64,000 nucleotides of DNA from Varroa destructor (lineage: Eukaryota > Arthropoda > Arachnida > Mesostigmata > Varroidae): contig NW_019211457.1 in NCBI RefSeq assembly GCF_002443255.2, forward strand, positions 14,421,353 through 14,485,352. The letters are read 5' to 3'. The number at the start of each line of letters is the position of its first letter. Positions within the stretch are counted from its first letter, which is position 1. Shown piece after piece: positions 1-12,030 of this stretch. A program made the translations under genes and the position numbers. The notes under the pieces were generated by a model. The model was given only the letters and a program-made list of their open reading frames with translations, did no database searches and was not told the DNA's origin.

Positions 1-601
1 GACTGCGTAGAGCTAGTGGCATTTGTAATAGCTGGGCTTTTCGGGGGTGCCCAAAGAGACAGCCCGCACTAACGGCTGGGTAACGCAAAGAACCGTCGAA
101 ACACTACAGAATCAATTCAACTCGTTGACCGTCAACCGCTCCTGCTAGTAAGATCCCAATCACCACGGTTTCCGCAGCCTTGCTGTCACCGAAATCATCA
201 CAATCAGCACCGCCACAGTCAGCATTGCCCCGGCCGCACTCCGTTGTCCCGCCGTTGTTGTCCACCAGCTGAAGAAACGGCAGCCTCTCCAGAAGATGGA
301 ATCGACTGGGCCGTCTCTGCCTGTCTGCAGATCCTGTTCTGTCAGTTTGTACAAGAATATTGCTGCCTGCCTCCCCCGTGAACGTCCCGTGCCATCAACA
401 CCACTACCGACTATAGACAACTACAGAACGAACGGCAGCATTGGAGCCACGCGTATACTCGCTGTCCCTTATGTCTGTGTGGCTAGTGGTACAAAAGGAT
501 GGTAAGACGACACAAATCCGCGACTATGAACGACAGCTGCTGAGAGACGGGACAGCTCCCAGTTGTTACTTCGACCGTGGCGACGTTTACTGGCTGGCTG
601 A

Positions 602-634
<33 letters not shown>

Positions 635-3600
635 TTACCACCGGCTTCACCGGCGTCGCTTATTATGAGTAGCGATTACTATCATGATTTTCATTCGTCC
701 TGGTGCTACTGCTACTCCCACATACGGATACAGACCCTTGCTACATAGCGACACTCTCCAGTTGCTGCCGTCGCCAGTCACCGAAGCTCCTAACGGCAAA
801 TTGTAGCCGGCTTTATTCAACTTGGCTGTAGCATGATCGCCGCTGCCGCCCCTCTCGGTGTTGTTGTAGCTTCGGGCTTTCTTTGCCCATACGGCGGATT
901 GATTTTGCAGCGAACGGACTGAACTGCGTGGCGATAAACAACCAAAATTGTTATTGGGTGTATCCAGCGTCGTGTAATGTATTGCGATGTCTCAGCACGG
1001 GAGTTAACGTTTTTGATTATGATATTGTTGTTTCTGTTCTCACAGGAACAAAGGAATGAAAGACACCAAAATAGCCGGCGAATGGATCTTCGAACAAGTC
1101 TAGCTCCGAGCGAATCTGGTTGACAAGCCGGGCCTTACGGGCAAGTTTGCCAGTGGATGGCCAAAACACATGTAGAAAGCTATGTCTGTCGTTTACACCC
1201 ACTGGATAGCACCTACCACTACACCGAGGACTAGTCAATCAGATGCATGGCCAAAAAGATGATGCACATTGGAACTTTGATTTTCCCGCGGAAGGCACCC
1301 GTAGCGGCAACGGCGATTTTTAATGGAGCTGACTCTTTATTCTGCTTTTTCTTCAGATGCTGACTTCTTCTACAGCTGTTGAGCTGCGCAGGTGACTGTT
1401 ACCATTTTCTTGTTCTCTCCGTCTTTTTTACATAGCTAATTATTTCTGTTCTTGCCAAATTCTTCTGTGGGGGGTAGTCCACAAGTTGGCCGGTGTTCCT
1501 CGCGCCGGTTTGATGCAAATATGCACTCTTTGTCAGCACAGCTATGTTCAGCTCCTACGAAACGCAGGAGTGAGGAAAAAAACTTCTCGAAAAAATTCGG
1601 TGAATTGAAGTATTGCAGAAAAAGTAGTAACACATATATTATGTATTACGGATGTGGCGTCGACATCCAACACAGGAAGCTGTTAGGCGACTGGTTGCCT
1701 GTTACGACTTTTTACTACTATTGTTGTTATCACAACTGCTTCTGGCACGACGACAAAGCACACCTTCTTTACATGTATATCTCAGATATTCTGAAGATAC
1801 TATAATATATCGACGTATATCTTGAATGTCAACAGTAGCAAATTTCCGTGATTTTATAGCGATTTCATAGTTATCGCATACATGTCGTGTTCGGCTCCGC
1901 TACAGCTAGTAGTATAATATAGTTGAAATAATCTAGTAATAGTTGAAATACATCTTTAGTGTACTCTACATCTATGCCATGTTATGTTAATGCGGGATTA
2001 TTGATCTATGATACAGTAATCATAGGCTTGGTTTCATTCGAACGAAGTTTCTCTCTATTCATCTCCGATCTGTTCTTCGTTTTCGGTGGCAGTTACGCCT
2101 TTATTTAGCTGTTACCTTTTTTTCGTAACTGTTCTTATTACAAACGGCGAAGTTCACACCAATCACTGATAGCCATGGTAAAGTCGTCGAGCTTGGTCTG
2201 ACATGCCCTGATTTATGGCACGAATCGAGTTTGTTTTGCGAAAACCAGAGCTCGAGTTCTCTTCTTTATTCAATAGAATGCTGATTTATGTATAGTGGAT
2301 AATCATATTAGAATCAATATATTTTTCTATGATTCATTTACATCTCGATACCCAATTGAATTGATCGGTAAGAAGAAGTCTCCAATTCGGGCACGCGCAG
2401 AGGTATAAGGCACATGACATTGTGTTGCGGGGCCCAAGCTTTATCGACCGAATACCGTTTTTTTGCTTTGGCCAAGTTATTTGAAACTCCTTAGCAAGCG
2501 ACTTGTCAATTTTGTCAGTGACGCCTTGCGTATACGGAAACGCGGCCTAATTATGAACGAGTAGGACCTGTTGAAACATTTATGTATATGGTATGCAGTA
2601 ACTGTGCGCGTTCTATGGACAATCAATTGCTGTTGTTATTGTTAATGTCGTCGAAGGAGAAACGAGGCTTAAATATGTCATCGCAGTGGTCATACATTAT
2701 TTGAGGATATGCGAAGACTATTTCACCAAGTCCAGTTTGTTTCGCGATCGTAGCAGGGAGCAATTACAATATTAGCGCGCAAGTCCATTGCGGTATCGTG
2801 AATGATATTCGTCAGATCCGCCAGAGCGACGAGGTTCGACCGAGCAAATCGCCATGTACTGCAGCCCTATACTGGGAGTATTGTGCAATTGTGCATTTCT
2901 GGGTGCTCTTCAAAATGAACCCTTTTAAACGTCACTGTTCATTGACTGATTCCGCCAATCGAAACCTTAACAGTCTCACTACTGACATCTCCATTGTGAT
3001 GGTCAACGTTAACACTGCGGTAGTAGCAGTAACACGTTGTTCGCGCACAAACTCAGCTAATTCTATTCGATAGCCATATTGACGCCGTTTTCTCCGGACA
3101 AAACTAATGCTCTTACGGCCACTGCAGTTTTTTCTGTTAATGGTATTCAAATGCACGTGTCTACTTCACCTGATTTCTTATGCTTGTCCACTTGCTCAAC
3201 AACAGAGTTCTTATGCTAAAAATATGATACATATATCGCTTAAAAATTATGAAATACTAAACTGCTTGCGTACAAAAAAGACAAATATCGTACGAAACAA
3301 ATAGGAGGAGTTTGGTTCCGCACGACATTGTGACTGCTTCTGCTGTGGCTCATTCAGCTCTTTTTACTATTAGTCCGGTATCACGTGGTGGCTGACTTCT
3401 GACAACTGTCTTATGTCAGTCTCACCGCTGCCGCCGTCGACCGTTGCTACCGTGAAAAAACGCGAAACACGCTTCTGAGAAACAGACAGACCGGTTTGTC
3501 TCCTGGTAATCCACAATGCCACATCGCTCTCTTTATTCCAAATAACCTATATTCAATTTATATTGATTAGCAGCCTCTGATCTCTTGACAGCCAATGAGC

Positions 3601-6600
3601 CATTACAGACATTCTACCAGATAGAAACAGGCCCGAAACAATTCTGAATTATCCCATTACCTAGCTTCCGGTATGGCAGCTAGTTCACAACAGACAGCAC
3701 TGACGCCGCCAACATCGACTCCATCTGGTCGACCACGGGTTCTACCACCATTTCTTCTACAGATAACAACAATGTAAAAGGTATTAGAGGCCCAACTGAA
3801 GAAGGCCAATAGCATTCAGGACGCGGCTGTTTGGGTTTACGCTGCCACTCTCGTTTCTACGGGACACGGAACACTCTACAAATAGCTCAGACAGGAGTCT
3901 ATGGATAATAACCACACGGAGCTGCTAGTGTCGACTCATACAAGCGGCCCTCTCCAGGTTCGAGGTTGTCCTTTCCCAATCTAGCGCGGGCGTGCGAATG
4001 CGACCGCAGTGGCCGTCGGGTAATTAGATGGGTCACACAAACGAGATCAGACACACAGAAGAACTGTATAGCACAGCCGCTCTCGAATAGGGGCGCAGGG
4101 ACGAATAGCTAAAGCGGACTTCACAGAGTGATTTAACTGTATGTGCTATGTAGCTAGAATGGCGAAACACATTGCCTAATATTAACAATTAAGATAGAAA
4201 AAACCGGTTTTGAGGTGCATGTCCTGTCTATTTAGCAGGCTATTGGCCTAGCTACGTGTTTATTAAAGTGTTGGCCTCTTATGTCAACAGAAAAGGCATA
4301 GCAATACTGGAATTGTGTTGAAATCGTACCATCTCGCTTGAGCTTTCTGTAAGATAGATGCTAACAAGGGGAACTGGCAAAAAATGACAGTAAGGTAAAT
4401 GGTATCAGTGATTTGAATGGATCGTAATAGTTGAAAAGGAAGTGTCAGGCGGAATGCAATGATGAAAGCTGGTATCAAATAGATATTGGTAAAAAATTTT
4501 AAAAGTCTGTTGTACTATTCCAAAAAGTCAAACGTTTAGTGGCTTTGAACGAAGTTACGCCACGTGCAATACAGTGGAAAATACACCACAAGGAAAATTA
4601 GTAGAGGTAATAATTCGGATTCATTTTTAAAGAAGAGCCGAATGATAAATAACTTTTTTGTCATTTTATGGGACAGCTAAATAGTCCTAATTAAAACTTT
4701 TTTTTGCCAAAATGTTTTTTCTGGACATTCGACACGAATTCATTACGTAAAAAGGGATTGCTAATATTATACTTTCCATTTAGTGTCAAACAATATAATA
4801 GAAAGCTCGTTTTGTATTTCTTTATTCTGTCGACGTATATTGTAGACTTGTTCATATTTAATAACATACGCGTAAGATTAACTAGGACTGGTTTAGCCTG
4901 TTTGGAATGTCGCTGAGTAGGTTTTCTGGAGCACGTTTCTGTTTAACATTCTAAACTTGTTTTCCGCAATATCTGAAAAGGAAACATGGTGCACAGTACT
5001 AGAGAATAATTTTATCGTATGCGATAACTTCTTACAAATTCAGCACACTTACTGTTCCAACTCATCTAGAAAAGTTTTATTTAATTGGCGCAAAAAAGTT
5101 TTCGGCTACATTTCATATAAAGACAAACGAGTTCATATGATTCATATAGAGTACACTTCGCGTAACATTAAAGCACGTCCGCAATTATGCCACCATACCA
5201 TTTTAAGAAAGCGAACAGTTGATTGTAGACATATTGCTCTAGCTAAATTATATTGAATACAGAAAAGAATGGCATTTAAGAATTATAACGGCGAACATTC
5301 AATTGAAGATAAACCGAATTACTCAAGCATCCGTTAGCGCCGCTGCTACCAACGCTAAAAAATATCTTAGAAGTTAGAGTACGTCATGTTGTGATTAGAT
5401 GCAGCCTGTACGTGCTCATAACAGGCTAAAAGACGAATTCAGGAACAAAAAATTTATTTCACACATTTTCGATACGCCTAACTATAACTGATTAAATGTT
5501 AAATGAGTGTTTCATAAATGTATAGTAATTATTCTATTTATGCGTAGGTCGATAGCATTTTATGCTCAATAATTACCAGCTTTTGCAATCTGATGTCAAT
5601 AGTACGATAAAGATGGTGAAGGATTTGTTTTCTATTGATTCCTACATAAAAATATACTTGTATTGAAGCGTAGGAGAGATTTATGTTATAAAAGCGACGC
5701 AGCTTAATTTCCTTTTTTGTTAAGTGATAGAAATATGCTGATTAATATTGGTACAAATACCTGTCAACAATTTTGACACTTCTGTTGATGAGAACTGCCT
5801 GTGGATAAATCGAAATCTTTCTATGGTAATATTGCATTGTACTATAACGGTGCATAACTTTATTGCTACATAAATTACGCAGAACTTTTACTAGATGTTT
5901 TGAGCAAGGAATTCCCATTTTGAACATCTACAACTTTTAGGATAAACAGGCATGTACAAGAACCGGTGAACAAGCGCTTTGGATGACTCTATGTTGCTCC
6001 GGTCCCCGACGAGTGTCTTTAACACAGCAAACATTCATTCCGATGTTTCCATTTTGAAATCACAATTTTTTGTTTCTCCTGTTTTCATGCTAAAGAAGGT
6101 TAAATCAGTATGCAATGCTCTGTCATTGCACTGCTCGCTCCGATCGATACGAGGCGAAGTACCTGGCTTATTCCATCATGAACCTGGAGAAACGTGGCTG
6201 GATTAAGGCAATCGCTTTTCCTTACGACGACATAGAGAGATAACATATTGTTAAATATTTAAGCAGTACCATATGTTTACATGCCGTTCAATTTCAAAAC
6301 CTCTGCTTGCAGCTTTTGCAATAACAAGATGGCGAGGTATGGTGCCGGGAAGCTTAGGGAGTAACATATTAGAAAAAGCGCCTCAGTGATTTTCTATTAA
6401 GATAAAACATAACATGCGAATTGTGCTTAGATGGCCGCTTCGCTGCGAGCTTCTAGTACAAGGTAGACACTTTTATAAATTAACTGGATAATAAAACAAA
6501 TAATCTCCTTAAAGAACCAGTAGCAGTAATGCATGCAAAGCGTAATGCCTAAGATTCTTAACTATAATCTATGGTCATTTATTTTAACATTACTTATCAG

Positions 6601-8679
6601 ATATACGGAACACAAAAGTATCCATTTTGTTAGCCTCTCCTACAGCTGAGACCTCAGTATCAGATAAGTTGTTTTTGGCCTGTTCCAAATACTATCGTCA
6701 CGTGATTCATCTTTTTTCAGTTTTTGTTTACGGTTCATTTGCATGATGGCGCTTCGGATATATAAAAAGCTATGAGTATTTCTTGCTATCTGCGTTTGTA
6801 GTTGGCAGCGAATAGCTGATATAACACAAAGATTAATTTTAAATATAACAACGAATGGATTGTGTATTTTAAAGAACAATTAAATGATTGGTTCATGGGT
6901 TTCGTATGGTACTTGCTTACTTCATGTAAAGCTGAACTCATTGAGACAGAAGCAATTACATAAACAAGACATACAACCTTTTTAACATTTGAAGTGGTGT
7001 CATTACGATATCTTCGAAGTGTTGTCCGCAGATACATAAAGCAAAGGCAACATATTCTTCCTTTAGAGTTGTTATTTATGTTTTTCTCATAGCAATGCTA
7101 TGGCACACACGTTGGTCTTACTCCTGTTTGTTGTTCAAGAACTTCTCCCTGACTCTTGTTGTGTGAAAATAAATGTTTTAATCTAGCCAACAAAACCCTT
7201 ACCATACTAATATCTTCATGATGATGAATTTATAATCGCTCACTTAATTTCAACCTGAGTATTGCATCAGACTAAACTCGGAGAGTTATATTCTTGATCA
7301 TATTTTAGCAACAGTACATCCCCCAGTTCTTCACTTCCACTTATATTAAATTTGAACTAGAGCGCTGTATAAACCCACATACTGCTCGCTATAGGGATAA
7401 GCTTTTAGCGTTCCTTACAAGATGATGAACCCTACAAAGCTATTGCCCTTTCTCTCAGCACAGCACCTCTTGTGGCACCGCAAAGGTCAACGAACTGCTA
7501 GCGAAACAATTCCATTGGACTCCCCGGGAACTCCCCGTCGTTCTCGACCACAATGTAGAAAATTACTACTTCCGTTAGCCATAAAATATTCTGTAGACAC
7601 GTACGTCAGCTTAACTCAATATGTTTTCACATAATAACTCCACCATTTACGTCACTTGTTGGTCCTTCCAGTTGGTGGGCCTCATCGAAACGCACGTGGT
7701 GTTAAGGCTTTTGAAGGGTGTGGGCTTCAGCTCAGTTTCTCTCGCTCCTCGAAATCGCACTTCCCTCTCCCGTTCTGTCCCGTACGAAAATGCTGTCGCA
7801 TGGAAACAACGCAAGCAAAGTACGATGTGAAGTACGGCATACAGATGTACAGCTGATTTTCTACGGATTATCAAGTTCTGTGAAATCAAACATCGAAACG
7901 TAACGTTATTTTAGGAAATTTAATGTACCAAAAGTGCGTTAGATAAACTAGCTTGAAGGGCACTAGCACTCCGCGAGGATTCCGAAGGAAAATTGCTGTT
8001 GTAGACAACAGCCCTATGTGCGACTAGTAGATGTGCAGAGTTACAAATGCATCATTTAGGTACTGCTTAGACAGAATCCCCATATGCAGAAGTGGACGGG
8101 TCATTACGAGACGATTATAGGGCCTAAAAGATTGTCACAAAATGGACTCCATACTCTCGTTTGTTTGGGTTCCTTATGCAGATCTCTATGGATTGCGTGC
8201 TGTGTTGCGTATATCGTATCCCAGCGATGATGCAATGGTGGCGCGTTTGCCTATTAATCGCAAGAACATAGTATGGTTCAGGTTTAAATAGTGGCGTAAA
8301 CGCTTATTGATCTTTCATTAAAATCTGAATAGAGATAACAAAGGTTAAGAACATATTCATAATCCTTTTCCTAACTGGTCCATCCAAATTGTTCGTATTC
8401 AATCGTTTGTAATAGCAGGTTTTTGAAGCAATTCTAAATACCGGTATCGAAGCCTATCCTAGAACGGACAGTTGACAGAACAATGGAAAACGTGTAACGT
8501 ATATAAAAAGACATTTAGTTTAGTGTGAATGTTAGTGAAGTCACTGCCGTTGTTAGCTTCATAAACACCTTAAACGTTTTTTTTATTTTAATAAGTTCAA
8601 CCAATAGGCGTTAACTTATTATCCAGCGGTAGCAATGGACTGACTGAACGCTTCAAATCAAAACTTTTGCATTCGACTT
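1..8679. other. Left intergenic stretch, no recognised gene
   Basis: Reading both strands I find no exon that I can assign. Roughly the first 900 bases are GC-richer than the rest and resemble promoter or leader sequence, but no start codon, splice site or TATA box singles itself out. The longest open frame is 1452-1805 on + (about 117 codons from a TTG), with no family resemblance and no convincing splice edges. The remainder is AT-rich with short homopolymer runs and nothing further that I can support. Confidence 0.5.
591..635. repeat. Tetranucleotide microsatellite (TGGC)n
   Basis: The unit TGGC (equivalently CTGG) repeats about eleven times, interrupted once near 600-606 by two CTGA/CTGG variants. 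It is a simple-sequence repeat inside the GC-richer left edge of the window, and likely polymorphic in length. Confidence 0.9.
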
Positions 8680-8687
8680 TATAAAAG
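8680..8687 (+). promoter_or_regulatory. TATA-like box upstream of ZDHHC16
   Basis: TATAAAAG lies 93 bases upstream of the predicted start codon at 8773, which would place transcription start near 8710 and leave a leader of about 60 bases. The position suits a core promoter. In an AT-rich genome a chance match is quite possible, and a second similar string (TATATAAAAA) occurs near 8500. Confidence 0.3.
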
Positions 8688-8772
8688 TGTTGGACTACAA
8701 ACATGGCCAATTTTTCTGGTTTTCAAGAAACATAATTGCAGTTATTCATCGAGAACGTGTAATCAACAGGAG

Positions 8773-9117
8773 ATGTCAACACTTCCGAGCTCATTCGCAG
8801 CGAGAACCCCGTTTGATGCTTTTTTTCGTGCCCGCTATACTCTACAGACTTTGACTCACAACGTCGATGCAGTCGGAAATTTCGATTATTTAATAGATAC
8901 ATTGCTCAACCCAATTTTGGTTCCTCTTGATCATCTTACGGCTTCTCTCGGGCCCTATCTGGTGGCACTGGTTGTGCTTCTATTAGGATCAGTTATAGTA
9001 ATTTGCTACATCCTCGGTATTGAATGGTATCTTCGGCATGAGCTACAAAATACACTGGGGTTTGCTTTGATTCTCGGGCATTTCTTACAGTTCACTGCGT
9101 GGTATCATTTCTATAAG
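8773..9117 (+). CDS. ZDHHC16 coding exon 1
   Basis: It encodes residues 1-115: a short N-terminal segment, then a domain resembling the vertebrate NxxxWLVDN region (here [12 protein letters not shown]) and the first two membrane spans. The ATG at 8773 is the first in frame. The exon ends after YHFYK at a GTTTGT donor, phase 0; reading on would reach a stop at 9138. Confidence 0.85.
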
Positions 9118-11329
9118 GTTTGTTGGCAATGGGAGTAAAATAAATATGTTCTTAATATGTTTGTAGCTTATATATGACACATTATTAAATTGAAATATCT
9201 TTATTATAATAATCATTGTAGGTATTGCAGACAAATGATTTAGCAGTACAGTATTTCGATATGGTCGTAACTGTATGAGTGAAAGGATAACAAGGCGCCT
9301 TAAAATAATCATAGTAGTTCATTTTTAGGTCTTAATTGATTGCTTTGAAACGCTAATCATTAGACCTTTTCCTGCTAGAGCCTCAACTTGTTAATTTTTA
9401 AATTAAATCTTACCTTCACAACATTTCGCACAGGGCGTGGTGCTTGATCCAGGATACCCAACAATCAACAGTTATTCCTCTGACAATACCTCCGTGTGCC
9501 GAAAGTGTGTTTTTCCTAGACCGCCCCGAGCGCACCATTGTTCTGTCTGCAAACGATGTATACTTCGCATGGACCATCATTGTCCGTGGCTGAACAACTG
9601 TGTCGGCCTTCACACACATCGACATTTCTACCTATTCAGTGCGTCCACGCTTGCAGGTAATATATTATCCGATATATTAAGTTTATTTATAGTTCCCATA
9701 GCGACAGTTAACCAAACCACCCTTACATAGACAATTCACCAAAAGCGTTGTATGAGAATCGAGTCTGAAATGCAATGTAGACTTGTGTCGTATGGTGGAT
9801 CGAAGCGTTTATACTTTTAGGAGAAGAATTGTTCACAGTTTTTTTTACAACAGTCGTTTAGGTTAAATTACAGTTCCAAAACAAATCGCCAGCAGAAAAA
9901 GAGGTTCAATGAAGATATTTAGCTGATTAATATAATGTAAAAGGTGCACACACTCATCAAGCAAATAGAAATCTTTACCGTATATGACATAGCTGAGATA
10001 CAAGACAGAGGTTCGATTGGGATTAATTCGAACGTTCATTATCAGTATAACCATCTTACATGGCTTGAAATACTGAATTTTATGATATAATATAGATCTG
10101 GGGTGAAAAAGAAGTTGACTTAGGATAACGGATGTATAAGTCATAATATTCGAATATTCAATGCTTCCACTAAAAAAAGCTACGACAAAATCGTACCTTG
10201 AAATATTATGGTCGCGCTATGAATAATTCATCATACATTTTTTTGTTTTCAAATACATCCTTTTAATCTAAATAATCTAAAACATGATTATCTTTTTTAC
10301 ATTTTAACATTAAATATAATTTCGATCTCATTTAGGCTGCCTATTCATCGGTGTCTTCGGCTTGCCGGTCCTCTACGAGCATTTGACCACCAAAAAAGAT
10401 GACACCTATTTCGAACAGAAGCCTGTTACATACCTGGGTCGCTGGGTGGCCACCCGAAGTTACCGCTGGGTTGTATGGTACACGGTTTTTATGGTCCTTG
10501 GAGGTACGAGGGGGTTAACGGGCTTACATTATCTAGGAAATGAGTGAACAAAAACAAATAGGATAGAAAATGGTTAATATATTATTAATGTATATATATA
10601 TATATATATATATAAAGCAATGAAATTTGTACAAACTTGAATGAACAGCTTGTTGTAGCGAGCATACACTGGTTCTTGCTATTAAAAGAAAGCCAATTCT
10701 TTCTAGCACCAAACAGCAAACTCATGGAAAAACAGTGCGTCGTTTTTACAAATTTTGCGAAAATCTGATATTCTCTAATGTATTAATGCAGGACGAATTT
10801 TCACTAAAACTATATAGTTCTTCTTTCTCCTGAAATCGATGATCTTTTTTATTGCCAGCTTTCATGCGGCCTCTAAAGACATCGAGGAAATTTTTGGGGA
10901 TGCAAAACAATCTCGAAAGAGGGTAGGTTTATGTCATTAAAAAGCCCCATGAAGCTATTTATAATATATCTGGATCTTTATATAGAAATTAACAGCCATT
11001 TTGAAGAGCAGAATATCAATTAAAACTAGAGTTACCCAGATAAGTTCCAACGGTTAGTTTTTTTTAGACTTCTTGCGCTTTTCTAGCTCTTACAGTTTTG
11101 AAATCTTTGGCTACTAGCCCAAAATTTGGTTGCGCTAAGGGTTTTTTTTTTATATCTAGCGCGCTTAAGGGACACTTTGGCGAATTTATATTTACGAATA
11201 TTACTCGGTTAAAAAGTTATTTGTAAATTAGGTATCCTGAAAATGACTGATAAGTGTTTTATGATGAATTGTAGCTATAATCATAATGAATGATATATAT
11301 CATTCATTATGATTATAGCTACAATTCAT

Positions 11330-11370
<41 letters not shown>

Positions 11371-11918
11371 GGGTTTGGTGTCTACATTAACACTGTTTAT
11401 TATCGTAGTTCGTTTTATTAGGAATGACACTGAGGACATAAAAATTAATTTTTCTCATTTCTATTCCTTATTATTACCAGTTTCTTTCGCTTACTCCAAA
11501 CAAAAATGTGTTAATAGATCTCTAGTTGATATATAACCTACTTTTCGCTTTTGAGCCTGATTAGCACATTCACCTAAATGTTTCTTTACACCCTGTTTTC
11601 TCTATGTGATGATTTACAGTTGGTCTCTGTGTGTTTGGACTGTTTTGCTGGCATACCCGGTTAATACTTGCCAACGAGACTTCGATTGAGCAGCTAATAA
11701 ATTCGGCCGAAAAATGCAGGCACAAAGCTATGGGTCTAAGGTACAAAAACCCTTATGATAACGGTTGGCTACTCAACTTGAAGGAAGTAGTTCTTCTTGA
11801 AGGTCAGAAAAGCCTATGGAACGTAGTGCTGCCTTGGATTGAGGTTGATTATTGGTTAGCAAATCTATCGGTCTTAAAATCCAGAAAGAAAGTCAAGGGC
11901 ACAAATAAAATTGTATAA
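8773..11918 (+). CDS. DHHC palmitoyltransferase, ZDHHC16-type (4 exons, 344 aa)
   Basis: This gene encodes a membrane S-acyltransferase that loads palmitate on its own cysteine and passes it to substrate cysteines; mammalian ZDHHC16 (Aph2) acts mainly at the ER. The CDS joins 8773-9117, 9434-9656, 10336-10503 and 11620-11918 with phases 0, 1 and 1; all introns are GT-AG. Predicted membrane spans are near residues 61-82, 93-111, 179-203 and 236-262. The cysteine-rich domain runs about 137-183, with the catalytic motif DHHC at 162-165 (nucleophile C165) followed by [13 protein letters not shown] motif (266-269, the TTxE position) and NPYDNG (289-294, PaCCT-type) follow, and NETSIE...NPYDNG matches ZDHHC16 in particular. 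At 344 aa it is a little shorter than the 377-aa human protein, mostly at the N-terminus, so an additional upstream exon cannot be excluded. It looks intact. Confidence 0.93.
9118..9433 (+). other. ZDHHC16 intron 1
   Basis: A 316-bp AT-rich intron with GT..AG ends and stops in all three forward frames. I see nothing else in it. Confidence 0.8.
9434..9656 (+). CDS. ZDHHC16 coding exon 2 (DHHC cysteine-rich domain)
   Basis: Acceptor CAG at 9431-9433, donor GTAATA at 9657. The exon starts with GVVLDPGYP, the conserved PGYP element before the zinc-binding core, and carries all the cysteines and histidines of the DHHC-CRD (C137, C140, H150, C151, C154, C157, H164, C165, C171). It leaves phase 1. 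Confidence 0.93.
9657..10335 (+). other. ZDHHC16 intron 2
   Basis: A 679-bp AT-rich intron. A reverse-strand open frame at 9863-10144 lacks any family resemblance and looks accidental. No repeat of note. Confidence 0.8.
10336..10503 (+). CDS. ZDHHC16 coding exon 3
   Basis: Acceptor TTTAG, donor GTACGA. It encodes residues 190 (split Gly) to 245: the third membrane span and a soluble loop containing [13 protein letters not shown], then the start of the fourth span. The loop is shorter and diverged compared with vertebrates. Phases 1 in and 1 out match its neighbours. Confidence 0.85.
10591..10614. repeat. (TA)12 microsatellite
   Basis: Uninterrupted alternating T and A in intron 3 of ZDHHC16. 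Confidence 0.95.
11262..11331. repeat. 70-bp perfect palindrome
   Basis: Two 35-base arms are exact reverse complements with no spacer (axis between 11296 and 11297). The left arm begins TGATGAATTGTAGC and the right arm ends GCTACAATTCATCA. It sits in the last intron of ZDHHC16, directly against an (AT)17 run. It codes for nothing recognisable; it could be a foldback element remnant, a palindromic duplication or, less likely, an assembly artefact. Confidence 0.97.
11333..11366. repeat. (AT)17 microsatellite
   Basis: Uninterrupted AT run starting two bases after the 70-bp palindrome. The pair forms a roughly 105-bp fully self-complementary-prone tract. Confidence 0.95.
11620..11918 (+). CDS. 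ZDHHC16 coding exon 4 (terminal)
   Basis: Acceptor TTTACAG. It completes the fourth membrane span, then [10 protein letters not shown] and [13 protein letters not shown], both diagnostic of ZDHHC16, and ends in a lysine-rich tail before TAA at 11916-11918. The split Val codon (G|TT) fits exon 3 exactly. Confidence 0.88.
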
Positions 11919-12006
11919 AGTATGCGTACACTGCTAGTGTCTACCAAATTGTTAAACCCACATGTATGTTTATACCATCGCGTACAGAATGGTATCTCGA
12001 CATGCA

Positions 12007-12012
12007 AATAAA
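12007..12012 (+). promoter_or_regulatory. Polyadenylation signal of ZDHHC16
   Basis: Canonical AATAAA 89 bases after the stop codon, which would give a 3' UTR of roughly 110 bases. Confidence 0.5.
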
Positions 12013-12030
12013 TTTTCAAAAAATATTGAT

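Larger units (their letters stand above)
10504..11619 (+). other. ZDHHC16 intron 3
   Basis: A 1116-bp intron that holds two AT microsatellites, a 70-bp perfect palindrome and an exon-like segment at 10859-10922. That segment has acceptor and GTAGGT donor, but including it would break the reading frame, so I leave it out of the CDS. Confidence 0.8.

Noticed and set aside
1452..1805. 117-codon forward ORF
   Set aside because: It starts from TTG, ends in low-quality aromatic/hydrophobic sequence, and has no splice edges or family resemblance.
10859..10922. Exon-like segment in ZDHHC16 intron 3 (acceptor GCCAG, donor GTAGGT)
   Set aside because: Its 64 bases do not keep the reading frame between exons 3 and 4, which join perfectly without it, and the translation has no counterpart in the family.
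11309..11536. Forward ORF of 75 codons rich in Ile-Tyr
   Set aside because: It is a translation of the palindrome arm and the (AT)17 run.
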